Positions 27,228 to 34,483 of a stretch of 48,673 bases of DNA are shown piece by piece (within the stretch, counting starts at the first letter, position 1; the number at the start of each line of letters is the position of its first letter). The notes beneath the pieces were generated by a model, which was not told the DNA's origin, did no database searches, and saw only the letters and a program-made list of their open reading frames with translations. Source of the stretch: Microseira wollei NIES-4236 (GTDB lineage: Bacteria > Cyanobacteriota > Cyanobacteriia > Cyanobacteriales > Aerosakkonemataceae); the NCBI RefSeq assembly GCF_020521235.1, contig NZ_BLAY01000064.1, forward strand, positions 1 to 48,673, in the 5' to 3' direction. Position numbers and translations under genes: made by a program.

Positions 27228-27410
27228 GGAGATTGAAGAATTGAAGAATTGAAGAATTGCAGATTTGTCTGAACAGTCTAAAATTTTAAATCAACAGTGC
27301 GATTCCGCTTATCGGATATGCCTCCGGCACGAGGAGAGCGAACGCCCTTTGGGCGAATCGCACCTTAGTTAAAAAGTACAAGTGCGATCGCCTACTATAG
27401 AATCAACACT

Positions 27411-27573
27411 GGGAGCATGTCAACTTTGTAGCCGACACCCGCGCATGGTGTCGCTACACAAACAAAGCCTGCCTTCGCAGGCTTTAAAAGCTTTAGCCCG
27501 CCTTCGCGGGCTTCGTTTGTATAGCCGCACCCTTTAGGGTGTCGGCGTAAATTTACAAACCTGACATGCTCCC
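27411..27573. mobile_element. 163-bp palindromic MITE with 9-bp target duplication
   Basis: Perfect 12-bp inverted ends GGGAGCATGTCA and TGACATGCTCCC, bounded on each side by ATCAACACT (27402-27410 and 27574-27582), an exact 9-bp target duplication. The interior is a set of hairpins (GCCTGCCTTCGCAGGC, GCCCGCCTTCGCGGGC) and the CTACACAAAC module shared with other repeats of the window. No coding capacity. Confidence 0.9.
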
Positions 27574-27598
27574 ATCAACACTTCCCTCACCCAACGCT

Positions 27599-27859
27599 AT
27601 GCAAATAGTCTTACCACCTGAAATCGAAGCCCTTGTGCAGCGCCAACTCACCAGCGGCAAATACAATAACGCGATCGAAGTCATACTTGCAGGTATCAAA
27701 TTGCTTGAACAACAGCAAGACATATACCAAGGAAGACTACATGAACTCCAACAGGACGCACTTATTGGCTGGGAAGCGTCCCAACGTGGTCAAGTAGTAG
27801 ATGGTGCAACTGCGATCGCAAAAATCCGCGCTAACTTGCGTTCGCGCAGCGTGCCGTAG
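27599..27859 (+). CDS. ParD/CopG-type ribbon-helix-helix antitoxin, orphan
   Basis: 86 residues. An N-terminal beta strand and two helices (MQIVLPPEIEALVQRQLTSG, YNNAIEVILAGIKLLEQQ) form a ribbon-helix-helix DNA-binding domain of ParD type, and a helical tail would wrap the toxin. The ATG at 27599 is chosen; an in-frame ATG at 27566 lies inside the MITE and is unlikely. The C-terminus (RANLRSRSVP) runs into a GCGTTCGCGCAGCGTGCC dispersed repeat that has probably replaced the original end. No ParE-type toxin follows. Confidence 0.7.
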   Translation: MQIVLPPEIEALVQRQLTSGKYNNAIEVILAGIKLLEQQQDIYQGRLHELQQDALIGWEASQRGQVVDGATAIAKIRANLRSRSVP

Positions 27860-27893
27860 GCATATCGCGCTACAGTTCAAAAGACATATGACT

Positions 27894-29054
27894 TCAACGA
27901 TATACGCTCTGAATCAATGCGACGCTACGAGGTTTTTGTAACTCGTTACTCTGGTTTAGCATACGGTTACGATCCAACAGCAGCTTAATTCGTCGATCTG
28001 GTTTACCATCTAAACTTAGATCGCACAATTTTTGATTGATTTCTAATGCATCAATCAGGGCTATTTTGCCGCGATCGCTAATTCCATTCCGATCGAGATT
28101 CAGCTTCAATAAGGTTTGGTTGTGGGTGAGAAAATTTGCGATCGCAATCGCACCTGCGTCTCCAATCTGATTGGGTTGCGCCGCTAATACTCGTGTAGAA
28201 GGACTGTAACCCAAATCCAGATTACCGATCTTGGGATGGGTTTGGAGTGCTGCTAATAGTCGATCGCACCCTTCTACCCCAATCCCATTGCTAGCAAGTC
28301 CTAACTCAAGCAATGTTTTATTACGTTCCAATCCACCTGCTAAAACTTTAACTCCGGCATCGCCAAGATGATTGACATTAAGAAATAAACCAGCGATCGC
28401 CCAATTATGAGCTAAAAGATTAGCCAGTAAATAGGCATGGTTTGCCTGAATCTGATTGCCGCCCAAGTACAGCCGTTCGACGGTACAATTGGTGTGAGTC
28501 AAAACTTCTAAAATGGCTGTTAATCCCTCTTCTCCTATTTGGGTATTGACCAAATCCAGCGTGCGGATACTTTTGTTATGACGCAACATTTCAGCTAGAT
28601 GATATGCACCTTCTACGCCAATCGGATTGCGCTTTAACCACAGCCCGGTTACAGATTGATTATGCGTTAATGCTGCGGCGAGTGCAGCAATACCCGTCGA
28701 TGAAATCCCGTTGCAACCTAAATAGACAATTTCTAGGCGATTGTTACGTTGAATCAATCGCGCCACATCTTCAGCACCAAAATTACCTATACCATTAGTT
28801 CCGAGTAATAAGCTAGCGATCGCAGAATTGTTTGTCAATGCTTCAGTTACTAAATGGCATCCCGTCACGCCTAAACTTTGCTTGCACAAATCGAGTCTTC
28901 CATCCGGCATTACTGTGCCTCGCGGGAAGGCTATTTTTTCAGTTATCGGTTGATTGGTGTGGAGATAATCGATTAAAGATTCTAGATCGAGCAAAACTTC
29001 CTCAGAAGACTGAATAGAATTAGGTAATGGACAGTTGAGAGGTGGATTTGTCAT
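27894..29054 (-). CDS. Leucine-rich repeat protein (ribonuclease-inhibitor type)
   Basis: 386 residues made of about ten 28-residue repeats of the pattern L-L---N-IG--GA--LA--L--N, for example TGLWLKRNPIGVEGAYHLAE and KLNLDRNGISDRGKIALIDA. This RNI-like LRR class forms a horseshoe for protein binding. No signal peptide or catalytic domain is evident. It starts 6 bp after the stop of the SDR gene on the same strand, so the two are almost surely co-transcribed and may act together. Confidence 0.85.
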   Translation of the reverse strand: MTNPPLNCPLPNSIQSSEEVLLDLESLIDYLHTNQPITEKIAFPRGTVMPDGRLDLCKQSLGVTGCHLVTEALTNNSAIASLLLGTNGIGNFGAEDVARLIQRNNRLEIVYLGCNGISSTGIAALAAALTHNQSVTGLWLKRNPIGVEGAYHLAEMLRHNKSIRTLDLVNTQIGEEGLTAILEVLTHTNCTVERLYLGGNQIQANHAYLLANLLAHNWAIAGLFLNVNHLGDAGVKVLAGGLERNKTLLELGLASNGIGVEGCDRLLAALQTHPKIGNLDLGYSPSTRVLAAQPNQIGDAGAIAIANFLTHNQTLLKLNLDRNGISDRGKIALIDALEINQKLCDLSLDGKPDRRIKLLLDRNRMLNQSNELQKPRSVALIQSVYR

Positions 29055-29060
29055 TGTTCG

Positions 29061-30449
29061 CTACCAAGGATAAGGGGCATAATCTTTCAGAAAATGACCA
29101 TAAATGGGGGGTTCGGGGTTTTCAATACCTTGAACAATCGGATCGTAAATTCTTGCCATCCCATCAATAGCATCTAATGGCGTGTAAAAATTTTGCTGGG
29201 CTTGAATTCGCATCTTCTTAGGATAAGGATTTTCATTAGTAATCCAACCTGTATCTACACTGTTCATGAAAATATTATCTTTTGCATAATCAGCCGCCGA
29301 GGTTCGCGTCATCATATTCAATGCCGCTTTTGCCATATTGGTATGGGGATGATAGGGTGTTTTACTGTCGCGGTTGAATTGTCCTTCCATTGCCGAAACG
29401 TTGATTATAAAGCGTCTTTCAAAGGGCGATCGCATCAATAATCCTTTGAGTTTACTGTTGATAATAAATGGTGCGATCGCATTTACCAACTGGACTTCAA
29501 GTAACTCAATGGTGTTAACTTCATCGAGTTTTAGCAACCAGCTATTGATTGGGCGCAGATCCAGTTGTTGTCCATCAGCATCAAATCGATCGGGCGGGAA
29601 GTAATCGGCGATGTAACTTGGTTGACTTTCCAGTAAAAGAGATTTTTGTTGAGCTAAATTATCCTTTAATCTATTGCGATCGCTCAAAATTAACCCTTGG
29701 GCGTTTTCTGATAATATTTGCGCTGCTTCATCTTCTTGATTCAGCAAATGTTGGTAAAATGCCAAGGGACGTTTGATGGTTTGGGCAGCATTGTTAATAA
29801 TGATATCTAATGCTGATTCAGTATGTAGTAAATCCCTGATAAATGTTTCCAATGCTGGGATATTTCGCAGATCGAGTCCGTGAATTTGCAGGCGATCGCG
29901 CCACTGCTCAAAATCCGGTTCTAGACTATAACGATAGGCACAGTCATAGGGAAATCTTGTGGTGAGAATTACCCGCGCACCATCCCGCAATAGCCGCAAT
30001 ACCATCTGATAACCAATCTTGATTCGTCCGCCTGTAACTAAGGCAATTCGCCCAGCTAAATTGGTGCGCTGTTGTCGTTTTTGATAGTTCAATTCAGCAC
30101 ATTTTGGGCAGAGTAAATGATAAAAAAAATGAATTTGCGTATAAGGGGTTTTACAAATGTAACAAGTAATTGGTTTATGCAATTTCTGCAAATTCGTTGT
30201 TGATTCTGGCAATGCAACAAATGATTTTTGCTGCTGCTGATACTGCACCATGACAGTTGATGCTTTGAGTTGTTTATCTTCAACCCGCCGCTGTTGTTGT
30301 TGAGTTTGACGAAAACTTCTACGCCCCTCTTTATAGATTTTGGCAATCAAACTTTTGAAGCGATCGTGGTCGCTAATAATATCTGGAGCTTCTGAAATTT
30401 GTTGCAGAACGTTGAGGCATATTTCTAATTGGTCTGGTGGGATATTCAT
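29061..30449 (-). CDS. Short-chain dehydrogenase-like protein with N-terminal zinc finger
   Basis: 462 residues from the ATG at 30449. A helical, Gln-rich N-terminus (1-95) leads to a zinc finger (CYICKTPY then LLCPKCAEL). An SDR domain follows: LVTGGRIKIGYQMVLRLLRDGA (cofactor loop), LDIIINNAAQT, and FIINVSAMEGQF with the catalytic Ser. The position of the catalytic Tyr in YxxxK is Thr (HTNMAKAALNMM), so ordinary reductase chemistry is doubtful. I recall that this HTNMAK form is shared by a family that also occurs in fungi. It forms an operon with the LRR gene downstream. The 18 N-terminal codons are partly duplicated at 30711-30767 along with the tRNA genes. Confidence 0.8.
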   Translation of the reverse strand: MNIPPDQLEICLNVLQQISEAPDIISDHDRFKSLIAKIYKEGRRSFRQTQQQQRRVEDKQLKASTVMVQYQQQQKSFVALPESTTNLQKLHKPITCYICKTPYTQIHFFYHLLCPKCAELNYQKRQQRTNLAGRIALVTGGRIKIGYQMVLRLLRDGARVILTTRFPYDCAYRYSLEPDFEQWRDRLQIHGLDLRNIPALETFIRDLLHTESALDIIINNAAQTIKRPLAFYQHLLNQEDEAAQILSENAQGLILSDRNRLKDNLAQQKSLLLESQPSYIADYFPPDRFDADGQQLDLRPINSWLLKLDEVNTIELLEVQLVNAIAPFIINSKLKGLLMRSPFERRFIINVSAMEGQFNRDSKTPYHPHTNMAKAALNMMTRTSAADYAKDNIFMNSVDTGWITNENPYPKKMRIQAQQNFYTPLDAIDGMARIYDPIVQGIENPEPPIYGHFLKDYAPYPW

Positions 30450-30498
30450 CTTGACCAACCGAGAGAAAAGATTGAACAGAAACACCCCTTTAGGGGAT

Positions 30499-30570
30499 GG
30501 GGACTAAGAGGATTTGAACCCCTAACTTCAGGTTCCGTAGACCTGCACTCTTCCGTTGAGTTATAGCCCC
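30499..30570 (-). tRNA. tRNA-Arg(ACG)-like
   Basis: 72 nt with a full cloverleaf. The acceptor GGGGCTA pairs with TAGTCCC, the D stem ACTC/GAGT has loop AACGGAA, the anticodon stem is CAGGT/ACCTG with loop CTACGGA (anticodon ACG), and the T loop is TTCAAAT. Discriminator base C. The body is nearly identical to the tRNA at 30967, which has another anticodon arm. Its identity as a working arginine tRNA is not certain. Confidence 0.75.
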
Positions 30571-30579
30571 CAAAAACGT

Positions 30580-30651
30580 GGGATGGGGGAGGCTCGAACT
30601 CCCAACCTCTGCCCTGTCGAGGCAGCGCTCTTCCAGCTGAGCTACCAATCC
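30580..30651 (-). tRNA. tRNA-like gene, anticodon GAC, probably degenerate
   Basis: D stem GCTC/GAGC, anticodon stem CTGCC/GGCAG with loop TCGACAG, T loop TTCGAGC. Two defects are visible. Position 33 is C instead of the near-universal T. The 3' acceptor strand is one base shorter than in the sister gene at 31048, so the acceptor stem pairs badly. If read, the anticodon would be GAC (Val). Confidence 0.55.
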
Positions 30652-30710
30652 CAAATATCTGAAATTTATTATACTACATTATGTAGCTTTAGGGAAATGG
30701 ATGTCAATAA

Positions 30711-30767
30711 TTATTTATTTAATGTCCGGTTGAGGCAGGTTTCTAATTGTTCCAGTGGGATATTCAT
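30711..30767 (-). pseudogene. Duplicated N-terminal fragment of the SDR gene
   Basis: Reads MNIPLEQLETCLNRTLNK and stops, matching the first twelve residues of the SDR protein (MNIPPDQLEICLN). It stands next to the second tRNA pair just as the SDR start stands next to the first pair, so it marks the end of a segmental duplication. Confidence 0.75.
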
Positions 30768-30789
30768 ATTCACCAATCGAGAGAAAATA

Positions 30790-30937
30790 TAGCGGTTTGC
30801 AACTGGGTAGAATACACTTTATTTTGCATAAGTTAAGTCCGCGTAGGCGGACTTCGTTTGTGTAGCGGCACCCTTAAGGGTGCCGCTACACAAACGAGAG
30901 CCACTAGGGCTGTATTCCACCAAGTCACAAACTGCTA
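30790..30937. mobile_element. MITE, family B, inserted in the duplicated segment
   Basis: TA flanks a 148-bp element beginning TAGCGGTTTGCA and ending ACAAACTGCTA. The inner hairpin is TGTGTAGCGGCACCC with GGGTGCCGCTACACA. The corresponding place in the other copy of the duplication (about 30466) reads GAGAAAAGATTGAACAG without the element, giving a natural empty site. Confidence 0.85.
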
Positions 30938-30966
30938 TATTGAACAGAAAAACCCCTTTAGGGGGT

Positions 30967-31038
30967 GGGGACTAAGAGGATTTGAACCTCCAACTTCTTC
31001 CCTGTCAAGGAAGCACTCTTCCGTTGAGTTATAGCCCC
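30967..31038 (-). tRNA. tRNA-Val(GAC)
   Basis: 72 nt, all arms pair: acceptor GGGGCTA/TAGTCCC, D stem ACTC/GAGT, anticodon stem CTTCC/GGAAG with loop TTGACAG (anticodon GAC), T stem GGAGG/CCTCT with loop TTCAAAT. Outside the anticodon arm it is almost the same as the tRNA at 30499. Confidence 0.85.
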
Positions 31039-31047
31039 CAAAAAGGT

Positions 31048-31120
31048 GGGACTGAGGGAGACTCGAACTCCCAACCTCTGCCCTGGAAGGGCAGCGCTCT
31101 TCCAATTGAGCTACCAATCC
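31048..31120 (-). tRNA. tRNA-Gly(TCC)-like
   Basis: 73 nt. Acceptor GGATTGG/TCAGTCC, D stem GCTC/GAGC, anticodon stem CTGCC/GGCAG with loop CTTCCAG (anticodon TCC), T stem GGGAG/CTCCC with loop TTCGAGT. It is the sister of the degenerate gene at 30580. Bacterial tRNA-Gly usually begins GCGGG, so the body does not look like a typical glycine tRNA. Confidence 0.75.
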
Positions 31121-31248
31121 CAAATATCCGAATCATTGTATATTACATAATGTAGTATAAATGAGGGATGTCAAGGGGTATTTAGAAGCGATCGCTAGAA
31201 GCGAGGGCAGAATGTAAAATCTAAACAAGCCCCAAGAGTAGAACACCC

Positions 31249-31506
31249 ATGATAATCACCCTCCCACCCGATCTCGAAATCGCGCTTCAAGCCATTGCGT
31301 TGCGCCAGGGAAAAGATATAACTGCGATCGCGATCGAAATCCTGACTCAAAGTCTCGCCGTCAATCCAAACGCAATTTTTACCAAACAAGCTAAATTCAT
31401 GCGCTTTGCAGGTATCGCCGCCGAAGAGTCCGCTCTCCTCACCAGTCTGGAAGAAGACGTTTTCCGCGATCGCGCCCTCGATCTAAAACGGCAAGTAGAT
31501 ATATAG
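31249..31506 (+). CDS. VapB-like antitoxin
   Basis: 85 residues. The N-terminus MIITLPPDLEIALQAIALRQ and DITAIAIEILTQSL forms a ribbon-helix-helix-like fold, followed by an acidic helical tail. It is 87 bp upstream of a PIN-domain gene on the same strand, so the pair is a VapBC-like toxin-antitoxin unit. The gap is larger than the overlap usual in such pairs. The ATG at 31249 is the first in the frame. Confidence 0.7.
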   Translation: MIITLPPDLEIALQAIALRQGKDITAIAIEILTQSLAVNPNAIFTKQAKFMRFAGIAAEESALLTSLEEDVFRDRALDLKRQVDI

Positions 31507-31593
31507 CGTTTCCATTTGAGATCTGGACTAAAAACCCTTATAAAATAAGTTTTGCAGTAGTTTCGCCGTTCAGGAATCAGTTGTAAAACTAAT

Positions 31594-31998
31594 ATGAAAA
31601 AAGCCCTTCTAGATACCAACATCCTCTCCCACTTTCTCAGAGGACAAGGCAGCGTTGTCGCTAAACTCAACGAGTATGGGCAATTTTACGACTTCCTGAC
31701 TTTTTCGATCCTGACCTACTACGAAATCAAAGCCGGACTCACCTACCGAGATTCCAGAAAACTGCTCAATCAATTTGAAGAGATTGCCCGCGAAAGCGAA
31801 ATCCTGCTCCTATATCTGCCCACAATGGATATTGCCAGCAAAATCCACACAGACTTGCGGCAGCAGGGTGTGGCGATCGCGCCAATCGACTTACTGATTG
31901 CAGCTAGTGCAATCGAGCATGGCTGTACCCTAATTACAGCTAATGTTCAACACTTCCAAAACATTCAGGGCTTGCGTTATGAGAATTGGGCGCAATGA
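31594..31998 (+). CDS. PIN domain ribonuclease toxin, VapC type
   Basis: 134 residues. PIN-domain acidic residues are in place: Asp7 (LLDTNILSHF), Glu44 (YYEIKAG) and Asp99 (APIDLLIAASAI), and LITANVQHF forms the last strand. VapC toxins cut tRNA or rRNA when freed from the antitoxin. The gene is complete and follows a putative VapB. The stop lies in a TGAGCGATCGC context. Confidence 0.88.
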   Translation: MKKALLDTNILSHFLRGQGSVVAKLNEYGQFYDFLTFSILTYYEIKAGLTYRDSRKLLNQFEEIARESEILLLYLPTMDIASKIHTDLRQQGVAIAPIDLLIAASAIEHGCTLITANVQHFQNIQGLRYENWAQ

Positions 31999-32116
31999 GC
32001 GATCGCGCGATCGACAACATTGCTAATAGCTAATTGCTAATAGCATCTAAATGTAGGGTGCGTTAGCGAAGCGTAACGCACCGCAATCCCTATAGCGGAT
32101 TGCAGCCGTATGAGGC

Positions 32117-32238
32117 AGGACTTACGCAACTGGCACATTTAATTAGGTTTGTAGTAGCGCTTTAGCGCCAGATCTGGCGCTAAAGCGCTACTACAAACCT
32201 CAAAATTGACGGAGTAGTGTGACAGTTGCGTAAGTCCT
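32117..32238. mobile_element. MITE, family C, nested in family B
   Basis: Inverted ends AGGACTTACGCAACT and AGTTGCGTAAGTCCT. The host sequence ATGAGG is present on both sides (32110-32115 and 32239-32244), a 6-bp target duplication; family B copies elsewhere have it once. In its centre is a perfect 54-bp palindrome (32146-32199). Confidence 0.85.
32146..32199. repeat. Perfect 54-bp palindrome
   Basis: GGTTTGTAGTAGCGCTTTAG begins a 27-base half-site that is followed without spacer by its exact reverse complement. It forms the core of the nested family C element. Confidence 0.9.
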
Positions 32239-32389
32239 ATGAGGTACACCTTCGTTTGTATAGCGGCACCCTTAAGGGTGCCGCTATACAAACAAGTCAA
32301 AAGGCTGTACCTCACTCGAAAAGCAATCCGCTGTAATGAAAGCATCTTTCCCGATCGAGCTATTAGCAATTAGCCATTAGCAACTTGAG

Positions 32390-33399
32390 TTAAGTATTTA
32401 TCAGCCACTCTAGCAACTCTCGATCGAATAAATCTGGCTCCTCAAAGTGAGGCGCATGACTGCTCTTTTCAAATACGCGGATAGTAAGATTGCTGAACTT
32501 GTCTCGCACCGATTCCCACATATATGGTGGGGGAACGAGGTAATCGTAACGACCAAGAGCAAGGAATACAGGCGCTGGCAATTTATCTAAGTTCTCAGTA
32601 ATATCGATGTCCCGAAAAACTTCGCCCCAAACATAATCAAACAAAGCCATATTTAACTCAAGTTGCTAGTTATCTCTCTGGGAGCGGCTAATGGCGTTCC
32701 CAGGCAGGAGCCTGGGAACGAGGCTAATGGCTAATGTCAGTAAAAATCCAAGATTAGCAATTAGCAATTAGCCATTAGCAACGCCCTTGTTTATAACTAG
32801 CAACTTGCGTTATTTACTTCTATACCTTCCCAAAGTTTTGTCGCATCATAGTTGTAGTCAAACCAACTTTTGGGTCCCATGAGAAGGCAATATGTAATAA
32901 AGGCTTTCTCTGGTGCGGCTGCTATTTCTTGAGGCAATCTTGCCAGGTTTTTAGCAAGAGCTGCTTTACGCTCAGGACAAACAGAGTCATTCAGATATCG
33001 TTCCGCAGCAATATGCCCTTCATGCGAGAAATTTGGGGCTGCACAAATCATGACTAGATGAGACACATTGGCAGGATATTTCTTAGCATACTCCAGTGCC
33101 ATAAATGCATGGCCTGAATGACCAATAATAATAACCCGATCCAATCCTAATTCTTTCCTAATCAGTTCAATATCATCAACGAGTAAGTCTAACTGGAACC
33201 CAGAAGTGTCTTGACAATCGTAAGGAGGTGAGAAACCTCGATGATCGACAAAGACCAACTTTAGACTGTTACGAAGATTGTGAGAAAACGTTCTTGAGTA
33301 ATACAGCGAACTTCCAACCACGATGGCAGGAGTTCCCGTACCTTGTTGCAGGTACTGGAGCTTAAAACCGCTGGAATATACATGGCCTCTTAAAGACAT
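32390..33399 (-). pseudogene. Alpha/beta hydrolase, split by a MITE
   Basis: The N-terminal 197 codons hold VDHRGFSPP, the nucleophile elbow VIIIGHSGHAFMALEYAKKY and VSHLVMICAAP. The C-terminal 86 codons hold PAPVFLALGRYDYLVPP with the acid and SSHAPHFEEPDLF with the catalytic His. Between them sits a 155-bp MITE with a 6-bp target duplication. Removing the element and one TATTTA copy restores one frame of 282 residues, in which WEGIEVN joins MALFDYVWGEVF. Apart from the insertion the gene looks intact, so the break is recent. The start ATG is at 33399. Confidence 0.88.
32656..32810. mobile_element. MITE, family A, in a hydrolase gene (155 bp)
   Basis: Ends ACTCAAGTTGCTAGTTAT and ATAACTAGCAACTTGCGT, flanked by TATTTA at 32650-32655 and 32811-32816. 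The interior carries a GTTCCCAGGC...GCCTGGGAAC hairpin and TAATGGC heptamers. A lone end of the same family (TTAGCAACTTGAGTTA) touches the hydrolase stop codon at 32378-32392. Confidence 0.92.
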
Positions 33400-33693
33400 A
33401 TTCTTAACTCTCCAGATTTCAGGAGCTTAATTGGTGACTCAGATCGCTGGACTTAAACGATCCACACTTAAAAAATTTTCATAATATCTATCTTAAGCTA
33501 GAGGTAAAAAATTATTGACAAGGTCACAGTTAAAAATAAAAATTATCTGTAAAGACAATTAGAGCTTCAGGGAGGCGGGGGAACAGATGGCTCTGAACTA
33601 CGGTGATTTCACAGAGTAAGGTCTTCGACAGTCTTGCCCTCAGCGATCGCACCCACCAACTACTTTTGACCACACCCACCTTGTACAGAGGCC

Positions 33694-34299
33694 ATGAAAA
33701 ACTCGACAAAATCTCTCATCTGGTCTAGTGGTTTTCTTTTAGCACTTGTCTTGGCCTTAATTCCTTCAGCGGCACAGGCTAATGCTGGTGTCCCCATGCT
33801 CTTTTTCGTCTTTCCTCCCTTAACAATGGCGATAGTGCCCATTATTCTCGTTGAGGCAGTCGTTTATGCCAAATCGCTCAATTTGAGTGTCAAACAAGCT
33901 TTCATTTGCTCAATCTTCGCCAATCTGATTTCGACTCTAGCCGGATTCCCGCTCTTATGGATAGCGATAGTTGGAGTCGGGATGGCCCTTGCTTGGATGA
34001 ATTTGTATGAGGTCGCTAATTTCATTTTGTTTCCCGTCTGGCTAGGACCGGCTCCCAACCAACAGCTACTTTACCTAGTTCCTCTTTCATCCGTTTTATT
34101 TCTTGTCATTGCCTACTTTGTCTCAGTATTTATTGAAAACCTCTTGATTAGATGGCTCCTGGAGAAAGTGTGGCACCAGGCGATTGAGCATTCTCGCCTG
34201 CAAAAATGCGTAACTCTTGCCAATTTAGCTACCTACATCCCTTTGGCTATTTTTATTGCTTTGCTATTGTATGTTCGTGGGCTTCAGTATGTTACTTGA
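33694..34299 (+). CDS. Multi-pass membrane protein, hypothetical
   Basis: 201 residues. It starts with a signal-like helix (SLIWSSGFLLALVLALIP) cleavable after SAAQANA. Four or more further membrane helices follow (PMLFFVFPPLTMAIVPIILV, AFICSIFANLISTLAGFPLL, VPLSSVLFLVIAYFVSVFI, and a last one near the C-terminus). No enzymatic motif. The pattern AGVPM-F--FP resembles other cyanobacterial inner-membrane proteins of unknown role. The ATG at 33694 follows a GAGGCC context with only a weak ribosome binding site. Confidence 0.7.
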   Translation: MKNSTKSLIWSSGFLLALVLALIPSAAQANAGVPMLFFVFPPLTMAIVPIILVEAVVYAKSLNLSVKQAFICSIFANLISTLAGFPLLWIAIVGVGMALAWMNLYEVANFILFPVWLGPAPNQQLLYLVPLSSVLFLVIAYFVSVFIENLLIRWLLEKVWHQAIEHSRLQKCVTLANLATYIPLAIFIALLLYVRGLQYVT

Positions 34300-34483
34300 G
34301 GACTCAAACGTTTTGGGTAAAACCCGCCCCTACAACACCATTAAATATGCTCCTCCAATGCAACCGGACAGGATATAATTAGTAATTGGATTAAATGGCT
34401 GTGGATGCTTGGCAATTACCAATTACCCTCGTTCCCTGGCTCTGCCTGGGAACGCCATTACCATTCTAATATCCAGAGTTTTG

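Larger units (their letters stand above)
32091..32335. mobile_element. MITE, family B, carrying another element inside it
   Basis: Left end TATAGCGGATTGCA and right end GCAATCCGCTGTA. The body with the TTTGTATAGCGGC hairpin matches the copy at 3660, but a 122-bp foreign element interrupts it after CCGTATGAGG. Confidence 0.8.
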
